Below are positions 12,032-21,305 of a stretch of 64,000 bases of DNA, piece by piece. The first letter of the stretch is position 1, and each line of letters starts with the position of its first letter. The stretch is from positions 98,366,480 to 98,430,479 of the forward strand of contig NC_079499.1 in assembly GCF_030052815.1 (NCBI RefSeq), given 5' to 3'. The notes under the pieces were generated by a model, which saw only the letters and a list, made by a program, of their open reading frames with translations, was not told where the DNA came from and made no database searches. Position numbers and translations under genes: made by a program. The stretch comes from Hevea brasiliensis. Lineage: Eukaryota; Streptophyta; Magnoliopsida; Malpighiales; Euphorbiaceae.

Positions 12032-14160
12032 TTTTTATTTTACTCTTGTTCAATTTCTAGGAGCTTGTATTTTTAGATGTGCTGGAACAATTTTAGTTTG
12101 TTTTGAATTCTATTTTCTTGAAATACAATTGATGGCTATTCCATTGGGTTTTCATTGCTTCTCTTTACCTTTGCTGCACCTTTATGCATACTTGTCAATA
12201 GATTGAATATATTTACATACCTATGCAGGTGTCTTCCAGTTTTTCCTTAATATAACATTATGCTGCAGCTATTCAATATACTGTACAGCTATGAAACTAG
12301 TTATGCAGCTGCTTTTCAACTTATGTTTCTCCTTATGCAACTATTCTGCATAGCCTGTGCAGTCCCTTATGCAACTCATGCTATACTACACAGCTTGTGC
12401 AGTCTCCTTATGCACTTGTTCTGTAAAGCATTTATTCTGCATAACCTGTGCAGCTTCTTTATGCATTACCATCATCTTTTAAATTCACATTTTAGATGCT
12501 AAAACACTTCTCTATACTAGGTAACTCTTTCTTTTTACTTTTAAATTTAACTATTCCTGGTTATTCTTCTTTGCTTTGAGTTTTCATGCTGCATTGCCTT
12601 AAACATTGAGGACAATGTCCAATTTTGAGTTTGGGGGTGTATATAAGATTATTTTTTTTTGCTTAATTTTTTTTTTTTTTTGCATTTTTAGTCTAAGTGC
12701 ATTTCATTTCATTCCATACTATACATACATCATACATTCATATTGTAAATATTTTATACACACACGCATACATACATACTTCATATAGCAACCATATAGA
12801 AAATTTGCATATAAATTTTTTACATTTAGTTAATGCATTCATTTTTAGGAACCATGCACATGCATTCATTAAATAAAATTTTTGCCAAATCCTTTGAGTT
12901 ATGAGAAGTTGCTTATGAGAGTGATTTGATTTACCTTAAGTTGGGTTTGTGGATTGAAAGTTTCCTAAGAGGTGCAAAGTTTTGAAGTGTTTATCCTTTA
13001 TCTATATCTTCTTAGCCAAAAAGCCACCCAACTAGTCCTTTAGAGATTGGAGTGTTTAGAGAGAGTTATGGGATAAAAGGTAGTCAAGTGATGTCTCACC
13101 AATCCTAAAACAAATTTTCTAAACATTTTAAGGTGAAATACCAGCTTGTACTTGAAAAGGGAGATGATTAGGCATTCTTTAATTGCAAACCTCTTATTTT
13201 AAACCTTTAACCTTCTCTTTATTACAACTAATTCTTGTAAACCCCTTTGAGCCTCTTGAAACCCTTATTGCTACCTAGCCAATGAACCAAACACTCCAAC
13301 CCTTTTCATGAGAATAATTATTTATAATATTAGGTACACTATTTATATATATATATATATATATATAGAAAAATATATAATAATGAAAGGGAGAAGAAAT
13401 ACTTGTCATCTTGTAAAAGTGCTAGTATATGTGCTTTTCACTATTGTCATTCAAATTGAAAGAAATCCACCCAAAGTAATTAAAGGAAATGAGTTTGGGG
13501 ATGGCATTTTTAGGGACAATCATCAAGAGAAAATACAAGATACAAGTTTAAAGTATCAAAGTGTCCCTCCATTTTATGTATTTTGTAAAATATGCTAGCA
13601 CTTGAAAAAAATTCTCATTGTGTATCTCTCTCCTCTTTATATATATATAAGAAGTGTACCTTATGTCTTCAAGATTGAAAATATTCTCATGCTTTGAATC
13701 CCTTTTACCCTTTTCCTTCTTAATCTCAATTTGAACCCCATAGCCCCATTACATCCCTAAAAGACCTTTGATCTCTTAATAGTACTTGCTACATTAGTGG
13801 AGATAGGAGTAGGGAGTTTGCCTATGGGATTGGAAATTCATTCATTTGCTCATTAAATTCCATCATTCTATATAGAGACACTTTGGCTATTGATTGTTTT
13901 AGAATTCCTTTTAAGCATGACTTTCTCTTTTGATTGGTTGGTTTGGGAATTTTGGATGATAATTGACTTGATGGCTAAGCGGTAAAAGCTTGGATAAGCA
14001 TTAGATTCTTTGCATCTTAAAGGATGGGTATATGGATTGTTGGTATGGCTAAAGGTATGTTAAGTTACTTTAATAGGTGATTTTCAAAGCTCTTTGGACA
14101 AGGCACCCCAAAAAAAAAAATTGCATTATATTTTAAAGTTTGCTTGAGGACAAGCAAATA
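12032..14160 (+). other. non-coding spacer between env-like ORF and PPT (element 1)
   Basis: No gene is visible. The spacer holds TGCA(T/C)AA-type repeats at 12240-12480, an internal PPT-like motif at 12604-12640, a (TA)n run at 13341-13368, and blocks at about 13080-13300 and 13730-13800 that align in order with blocks in the same spacer of the complete element (52910-53150 and 53715-53790). Confidence 0.65.
12604..12640 (+). other. internal PPT-like motif (element 1)
   Basis: CATTGAGGACAATGTCC is followed by TTTTGAGTTTGGGGGTG. The second part nearly repeats the true PPT beside the 3' LTR (14161-14178). The complete element has the same arrangement at 52451-52490. Confidence 0.55.
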
Positions 14161-14178
14161 TTTGAGTTTGGGGGTATT
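14161..14178 (+). other. polypurine tract (element 1)
   Basis: TTTGAGTTTGGGGGTATT directly precedes the 3' LTR. It is the expected primer site for plus-strand DNA synthesis and matches the Athila layout. Confidence 0.75.
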
Positions 14179-16030
14179 TGATACATGCATTTTGCATAGT
14201 CATTTAGGTTAAATTTCATGGCCATTTCATTCACTTGTTAGTCACTTTTAGCCAATTTTATTAGTTATTTAGATAGTTTTTCATAATTGTCAATTTTTGG
14301 GTTAATTTGTAATTTTGCTTTGTTTTGTAGGAAAAATGGTGTTTTTGAGAGACTAAAAAGAAATTATGCCAATGAGGAGTGATTTCTACAGCCAAAGATA
14401 TCAAAAACAAAGCTTGAAAGTTGAAGAATGCAAAGTGATAGAAATGTGTATAACTTACAACATAAGTTGTGCAATTCTGCACAGGGAGAAGAAGCAATTT
14501 TCCAAACTTGCCGAAACCTGCATAAGTTACTGCATGACTTATGCAGATTTCCTCCTTACTTATGTAGCTTCACGGAAAACTGCATAACTTATGCAGTCTC
14601 GCACTCTGCTTATGCAGCTTCACGGAGGAGACAATCAAAATGGCCGAAACTTGCATAAGCTACTGCATAACTTATGCAGATCCATTCTTTGCTTATGCAG
14701 CTTCACGCAGAGAGCCCTAAACCTGCTGAAAACTGCATAAGGGCCTGCATAACTTATGCAGTCCACTTATGTAGTTTCATAGAGAAGACTCCAAAGCTTG
14801 AAAACAACTGCACAACCAACCTGCATAGCTTATGCAACATCACGGGAAGCACCTGGAACCACCAATTTTGCATGGAATCTGCATAAGAAACTTGCACAAC
14901 TTGTGCAACTCTTCATAATGAGCTGGCAGAAGATTCCCTCATGTGAACTTCACCTCAAACACACCATTTTAGGGCTACTTGTCAGAAAGATATAAACATG
15001 TCCTTATCTCATTTCAGAAGGGAGAAAAAAAGAAAAAAAAAAAAAAGAAAAGAAAGAGCAGCAGCAGAGGAGGAGTCAGGAAACAGAGCATAAACGTCAC
15101 TTCTCCATTTCTGAATAAGATTTGGAGTTTTCCCCTTTTCTTCCCTACTTTCTATCTTTCTTGCATCGGGTTTCCTAGTTCTTAGCATAGATTTAAGTTT
15201 TATTTCCATATTTACTCAGAATTTCTTGTAATCATTATGGATAGTGAGTAGTTTTTCAATAGATTCTGGAGTTGGTATATAATATTTGAGATATTTTGTA
15301 GATTTGGATTGGGTAATTCATATTTTGTGATTTTAATGAGATTTTATCCATTTCTTGTGTGCTTAATGACATGCTTAGTGTAGGATCCCATTAAGTATTA
15401 GTTTTTAATCCATGGTTGAAGCACCGAAAGGAGAAAACTTTATGATAGATAATCAAGAAATTAGACTTAATTAACTTAGATATAGAAATAGACTAGGGAT
15501 TAAGAGAATTTACAGATTAATTAAAAAACTTAATGTATCTTGATTAATTTTAACTTCATGAAAGTAAGATTAGATTGATTAAGGCATTTTTTGTCTCACT
15601 CGAAAGAGTATTCAAATGATTTAAGAATTAATCTCCTTAAAAACCATAATTTCCATAAGATTGGATAACCAATTTAAAAATCACAAAATAGCTTGAATAT
15701 GAACTCCCAAACTCCAGAATCACCTTTTTATCATTGTTAATTTCTAATCGAATTTAATTGCTTGCCATTTTAAAGCTTGCCATATTTCAATTTGCTTATT
15801 TTAATTTAGTGCAAATTTAGTTGAATCTTCACATTATTAATTAGATTATTAATTTTGCATATATAGATTTCACACTTCAATACCTATTAATCTATTGCTT
15901 GAATTTCAAAAATAGTTCAAATTAGTCAATTTTTATATAAAAAATTCAATCATTAACACAACTCTTCGAAGGAACGATATCTTTTCTATACTACTTGGAC
16001 GACCCATGCCCTTACAGTTGGGCCACATCA
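14179..16030 (+). mobile_element. 3' LTR of element 1 (1852 bp)
   Basis: It starts TGATACATGCATTTTGC and ends GGGCCACATCA. The start is the same as that of the complete Athila LTR (TGATGCATGCATTTT) apart from a few changes, and the end resembles the Athila LTR ends at 43663 and 61837 (a GATATC segment about 50-60 bp before the end). The U3 part carries the GCATAACTTATGCA repeats at about 14510-14900, a TATA box lies at 14991, and a purine-rich leader follows. Confidence 0.8.
14991..14997 (+). promoter_or_regulatory. TATA box in element 1 LTR
   Basis: TATAAAC lies after the U3 repeat block and just before a purine-rich stretch with long A runs. The same order occurs in the other two Athila LTRs. 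Confidence 0.45.
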
Positions 16031-16998
16031 AAAAGCAATATAAGAAAATTAGTCTAATAATACCTGTACAAAATAGGGTGATTAAATGATTTCTCTATGT
16101 GCTTATGGAAGTATGGATTAATAAAATTGTCATGCCAAAATCTTTTGTCTAAGCCTCATTCAACCGTAAATTTAAATACAAAATATATAGTAAAATATTA
16201 CAATTCACCTATATAATATCAATCTTACGTAATTTTTTTAAAATTAATTTTTACACACTGCAGAACTATGTGCAGTGAATAAATGATTATACGTTGCCTG
16301 TACTTATGCATCCTCATTCACAAAATTATGAATCTTACATTCCTAAATTTAAGGAGCAAGTGTTTTCTTTCAATAATCAGCATATCAATACACTATAATT
16401 TGTGGTTTGCTTGTGTCAATATCAAAGAGGAGTGTTGTGTTACGTAACGTTATTTACACTTTACAAAGAGATTATTAGGTGTACATAAACTTTTCTCTGA
16501 AAAACATGAGTCTCACTTTAAGAATAATTGATTTGTTATATTTAAGGGAATATTATTTTGACACTCTTGGTGTATTCAATAATTAGTCGAATTCACAAAC
16601 ACGAGTGCGAGTTATCTATCTACCGGTCAATTTTCAATTGGGCCCCTTTATATTAAATGGGCCTTGGAGGAAACTTTTACTTCATTTATGAACAATTTGA
16701 ATGGGTTAATTAGACCCACGTTTTAATGGACCAAAAATGCTTTTTTTTTTTTATTGGGAAGAATTATTGGCCGTTATGTATTTTTCATCTTTTTATTTTT
16801 GCCATATGGTTTTTATGTTATTGAAACTAAAAATCTAATTATTGAAATTAACGAACTTAATTATTTATCAAATATTGATGTGAGTTGTCACCTTAGGTTT
16901 ATTCACTTCTTAACTACTTATTGCTCAGTCCTAGTTTTCTTCACAAATTATCTAGTATGACATTATAATGTTAAGCAAGATGATGGCGTTATGTTGTC
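16031..16998. other. intergenic region upstream of LecRLK gene A
   Basis: AT-rich sequence without a recognisable gene. The open stretch at 16754-16960 is AT-driven and has no family resemblance that I can see. Confidence 0.5.
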
Positions 16999-19195
16999 AA
17001 GCCAGATGGGCTACCAATGGATTATTTGTCCTTTTTTTTGGCAAGTTATCGCTAAAACATAGCACTAGCAGCAATTTGGCGTAGTTTGTGAGGGAACAAA
17101 TGTATCTTCCATTTCCCATGCAGATGTATTGGTGATAATGACAGATTAGAAAGTAGAAACGGTGGATTCTATCGAGGGATATTGGAATTATATCCTGTTG
17201 TGCTTCGACAGATTTAAAAAGATGAATGACCAATGTGGCATCATCGACCTCTTCTTCTGCTTCATGCGTCTATTTTTGTAATTCAATTTCTTCTCAATCT
17301 GAGTATCAGTATGATTTCTTCTTTCTACCATGTACGGAGGCAGAGTTTACCTCTCTGCTTCCTCTCCTTCCTTCTTCTACTTCTTCTTGCCTCTGCTAAT
17401 TCAATATCTTTCCGGAAAACAAGGTTTGAACCAACTGACACTAGCTTGATCTATGAAGGTGGTGCGGCTCCTTCCGTTGGAGCCATTGAACTTAACAGTG
17501 ATACTTACCAATGTCAAGTTGGTCGAGCAACTTATGAAGAGAAGGTCAAAATCTGGGATTCCAAGACACAAAAGCTCTCAGACTTCACCACCCGTTTCAC
17601 TTCTACTGTAGACATCCAGCGCCGTCTTTTTTATACTTCTGGGTTCACTTTCTTCCTTGCTCCAGTGGGATTTCAAGTACCAATGAATTCAGCTGGTGGT
17701 TTTCTTGGCTTATATAATATCACAACCATGAACTCTACAAACCAAGTACTTCACGTTGAATTTGACACAAATTCAGATCCGCAATGGGATCCTCTGTTTG
17801 AGCATGTTGGTATTAACATCAATTCACTTTCTTCATCTACATATACCCGTTGGAATGTTACTTTGCACACCGGAGATAATGCTGATGTCTGGATTAATTA
17901 TAATGGTAGCACCAAGAATCTGAGTGTGTCTTGGAAATATGCTCTTACCGATACTTCTCAAGAGACTACCAGTCTTTCCTTCATTGTCGATCTCAGGGAG
18001 GTTCTTCCTGAGTGGGTCACAATTGGCTTTTCAGCTGCTACAAGAGATTATGTAGAACGCCACGCAATTCTGTCGTGGGAGTTCAGTTCAAGCTTGGAGA
18101 CAGATGAAACAGACCAGGAAAACGCTAGAAAGATTAAACTGGTAATACTTGTAGTCTTAGCAGCTTGTGTCCTGATAGGTGCGGTGATTATAGCATTTGG
18201 TGTTCGGTGGACAAAGAAGATGATGGGGGGAATAATAGAGACAATTAACTTGATGTCAATTAACGATGACCTCGAAAGGGGAAGAGGTCTGCAAAGATTT
18301 TCTTATAATAAGCTTGCTTCAGCCACCAGCAATTTCTCAAGTGATACCGCGTTGGTTGAAGGAGGGTTTCTTTCTGTTCACAAGGGGCACCTAACTCATT
18401 TACATATGTCGGTTGCTGTGACGAAATATATTTGGGGTTCAAAACTGACGAAAAAGGAGTACATAACAGGGATGAAAATCATAAGCCGGTTGAGGCATCG
18501 AAATCTGTTACAACTCATAGGTTGGTGCCATGAAGAGGGGAAATTCCTGCTTGTCTATGAGTTTCTGCCAAATGGTAGTCTTGATTCTCACCTTTTTGGG
18601 AATAGGACTCGTCTCACTTGTGATGTGAGATACAGAATAACTCTTGGATTGGCCTTTGCTTTGGTCTACCTTCATGAAGGGTTGGAACAATGTGTGGTGC
18701 ACAGTGATGTGAAATCAAGCAATATAATGCTAGATTCAAATTTTAATGCCAAGCTTTGTGACTTTGGATTAGCTCGACTCATGAACCATGAGCTTGTTCC
18801 ACAAAATACTGGGTTGTATGGAGCTCAAGGGTACATGGCTCCGGAATATATAAGCACGGGTGAGGCTAGTAAAGAATCAGATGTATATGGGTTTGGGGTG
18901 GTTGCCTTGGAGATTGCGACTGGAAGAAGAGTACTTGATTCCCTTGAAGACAGACCTGAAATGAATTTGGTAGAGTGGGTCTGGGATCATTATAGAAACA
19001 GGACGCTTAGATTGGCCGTTGATAGGAGACTTAATATGGGTTTTGATGAGAGACAAATGGAATGTTTAATGATCGTTGGACTATGGTGTGCGCAGCCAAA
19101 TCAGAGATCAAGGCCTTCAATAAGGCAAGCGATTCATGTTCTTAATTTCGACTCAGTGTTGCCCAATCTTCATAGAAATTAGATGTCTTCTTTGA
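16999..19195 (+). repeat. segmental duplication, copy 1 (gene A and promoter-proximal DNA)
   Basis: This block and 21306-23500 align from about 310 bp upstream of the ATG to just past the stop codon. The upstream parts share phrases such as AATTGGCGTAGTTT, GACAGATTAGAAAG and GGAATTATATCCTGTTGTG. Homology fades a few bases after the stop (ATTAGATGTCT in both). Confidence 0.85.
17311..19182 (+). CDS. L-type lectin receptor-like kinase with degenerate kinase motifs (gene A)
   Basis: A single-exon ORF of 623 residues. The start at 17311 is preferred to an in-frame ATG at 17233 because the duplicate gene shares the frame only from this Met onward. Residues 1-32 form a signal peptide, 33-260 a legume-lectin domain (FFLAPVG, AGGFLGLYN, VEFDTN), 276-298 a membrane helix, and about 340-612 a kinase fold. 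The lectin's usual sugar-binding Asp (ADGLAFF) is replaced (TSGFTFF). In the kinase, the Gly loop reads VEGGFLSVHKG, the beta-3 Lys is Thr371 (VAVTK), the helix-C Glu is Gly387 and HRD is HSD (464-466), while Asn471, DFG (484-486) and APE (510-512) remain. It is probably a plasma-membrane receptor acting without normal phosphotransfer. The C-terminal tail seen in the LecRLK at 39739 is absent. Confidence 0.9.
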   Translation: MISSFYHVRRQSLPLCFLSFLLLLLLASANSISFRKTRFEPTDTSLIYEGGAAPSVGAIELNSDTYQCQVGRATYEEKVKIWDSKTQKLSDFTTRFTSTVDIQRRLFYTSGFTFFLAPVGFQVPMNSAGGFLGLYNITTMNSTNQVLHVEFDTNSDPQWDPLFEHVGININSLSSSTYTRWNVTLHTGDNADVWINYNGSTKNLSVSWKYALTDTSQETTSLSFIVDLREVLPEWVTIGFSAATRDYVERHAILSWEFSSSLETDETDQENARKIKLVILVVLAACVLIGAVIIAFGVRWTKKMMGGIIETINLMSINDDLERGRGLQRFSYNKLASATSNFSSDTALVEGGFLSVHKGHLTHLHMSVAVTKYIWGSKLTKKEYITGMKIISRLRHRNLLQLIGWCHEEGKFLLVYEFLPNGSLDSHLFGNRTRLTCDVRYRITLGLAFALVYLHEGLEQCVVHSDVKSSNIMLDSNFNAKLCDFGLARLMNHELVPQNTGLYGAQGYMAPEYISTGEASKESDVYGFGVVALEIATGRRVLDSLEDRPEMNLVEWVWDHYRNRTLRLAVDRRLNMGFDERQMECLMIVGLWCAQPNQRSRPSIRQAIHVLNFDSVLPNLHRN

Positions 19196-20428
19196 ATATT
19201 TACTTGTATCCCGACCCTAATTAGCATTAAAAGTTAATGATTAACTTTCGTATTTTTGTTCTCAACTAGTAAGAATCGAAATCAATCTTATTATCTCATT
19301 GGTTATTTAGATTCTTATTTTTATCCGGCTCTTTTAATTGCTTTAGTTATTAGTTTTAGTTTTCAATTTCTAGTAGTGTCTGAATTGGGGTTCTTCCTTG
19401 GAAATTATTTGATCTTATGACCAGCAGATGGATTCTTATAACTATTAAACAGTTTTTTTTTAAATAATAATTATTATTGTATATGTGTCAATCTATAGTT
19501 AGTTTGTTATTCTATGTAATCTCCTTATATGAAAGCATGATATTATTATAAAATTACTCCAGCATCACCCATTGCCAGTTCCTAGAAAAAAAAAAAAAAA
19601 ATTCTACCATCTTCAACGCGAAAAATTCCCATCCCTCATTGTTTTAGCTTTTCGTTTTGTTGGCAAATTACATGGATTTCTTAACACTATGTTTAAAAGG
19701 AAGGAAACAAAATAATAAAAATAAATAAAAAAAAATAAAAGAAGACAATTAAAAGGATAATTCAGGAAATTGAGTGGAGTAAAAATATTTTGTTTTGTTC
19801 AATTTGACAATAAAAAATATTATATATAATAATAAATTTTTTATAAAGAGAAAAATATAATAATGCATGTAAAGTTTTAATATATAAAAATTAATGAGTA
19901 GAAAAATTTTTAATATATAAAAATAATTAAGTAGCAAAAGAAAATAACTTCATAAAATAATAAATTCTCATTATAATATTGAATTTACAATTGTCCTACA
20001 CAAGTTTTTATTTTCCAAAAGTTTTTTATGATCGTTTAGTTATTAATGTTATTAAAGATATATTTCTTATTTTTTTTACCGCATTGATGACTTTTCTCGA
20101 ATAAATATCTTATCTTTAAAAAAGGAAAAAAAAAATACATCTTTCTCAATATATATATATAATCAAAGAATTATTCAGCAATTGATTTTTCATTAATTTT
20201 GTTATTAAGTTTTCCTTCATCCTAGAGAATGTCTTTTCAATACTTGCAGTTGCAATGGGTACAAACATGTATTGCCAGTCGATCCTTTATGGGTATTTGA
20301 AATTCTTTTATCTTTTAAGAATTCTAAGATTTTTAAGGTAACAATTGATGCCTTATAAAACTCTGTCTTTATGTTATATATGTCAAAAAAATATTTTTTA
20401 ATTAAATTTTCTTTTGAGTTAGAAAAGG
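19183..20428. other. intergenic region between gene A and the LecRLK fragment
   Basis: AT-rich sequence with A and T runs (for example 19587-19602) and no coding frame of note. The first stretch after the gene A stop is its probable 3' UTR. Confidence 0.5.
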
Positions 20429-20839
20429 GTGAATTATATATCATCAACTTCCGACAATAGCTTTGGGATAGTTGCATTAGAGATTGCTAATGGAAAGAAG
20501 GCATTTGATCCTTTGGAGCAAAATTCAGGAAAGAAATTGGTAGAGTGGATTTGGGATCTTTATGGAAGCGGCAAACTGAGCGTAGCCATTGGTGAAAGAT
20601 TTCATCAGGACTTTGATGAGAAAGAAGAAGAGTGTTTAATGGTGATTGGACTATGGTGTGCCTTTCCTGATTATAATCTGAGGCTCACAATAAGGCAAGC
20701 AGTGCATGTTCTTAATTTTATAGTTGAATTGCCAAATCTTCCGACAAAATTGCCAGTTCCTATGTATCATGTGCCCCCGCCATCAGTTAGCTTTGGTGAA
20801 CCTTTGATATCGTATTCAAGCATCGGGGCATGTCGTTAG
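20429..20839 (+). pseudogene. truncated LecRLK, kinase C-lobe and tail only
   Basis: About 136 codons match the last third of an L-type LecRLK: SFGIVALEIANGKKAFDP, LVEWIWDLYGSG, ECLMVIGLWCAFPD, IRQAVHVLNF, then a tail with VSFGEPLISYSSIG. The lectin domain, membrane helix and kinase N-lobe are absent upstream, and no ATG suits the frame. The tail is like that of the LecRLK at 39739 and unlike genes A and B, which stop about 30 residues earlier. It is therefore the relic of another family member and not a broken copy of A or B. Confidence 0.85.
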
Positions 20840-21305
20840 CTCCTGCAAAACGCACCCGGTTTCTGTTTTGAATTAGCTGAAGGTTTTTTCGACGTCAATC
20901 TATAGAATTAATTTATTTTACTTTTGTTTCCTTCCATCACAGTTAAATCAGATTTCAGGTTAATTAAATTAATTTTGTTACTCATATATATGCACAGTCG
21001 CACACTCTTGCTTGGAAGACAAGCTGTGTGAGAAATCACTTTCCTTGCAGGAAGGACTGCAATGAAACCATTGGACTTAAATTGAAATGTTTTATTATGA
21101 TAATTGGCTATATGTTGTTTGAAGGTGCCACATATCAAATTGCAACTAGCTTTTTGCATATAGACTTGGCACAACCGATCCTCTGTACAATTTCTCGTAT
21201 TTAGTCTCTTTTGTCTCTATATATGGAGTGCCTCTCAAGTTATTTTGTTAGTTCTTATTTTGGGATGCAAACAATTTTCAAAATATAAAAATTTCTGATT
21301 TCGCC
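20840..21305. other. intergenic region upstream of the second LecRLK duplicate
   Basis: AT-rich sequence with nothing recognisable. It separates the relic from the second duplicated block. Confidence 0.45.

Larger units (their letters stand above)
1111..16030 (+). mobile_element. decayed Athila-type Ty3/gypsy retrotransposon (element 1), 5' part missing
   Basis: Gag C-terminus, protease, reverse transcriptase, RNase H, integrase, an env-like ORF, a polypurine tract and a 3' LTR occur in this order on the plus strand, which is the Athila layout. All ORFs carry stops and frameshifts. The integrase is split by a nested solo LTR (4858-8413). The 5' LTR, PBS and most of gag are outside the window or displaced by the insertion at its left edge. 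AAAAG follows the 3' LTR and would be the right target-site copy, but its partner cannot be seen. Its protein-level match to the complete element at 42099-55705 fixes the reading of each domain. Confidence 0.85.

Noticed and set aside
17233..17310. In-frame ATG at 17233 as start of LecRLK gene A
   Set aside because: The duplicate gene has indels here that change the frame, so only sequence from 17311 on is shared as protein, and the signal peptide fits directly after that Met.
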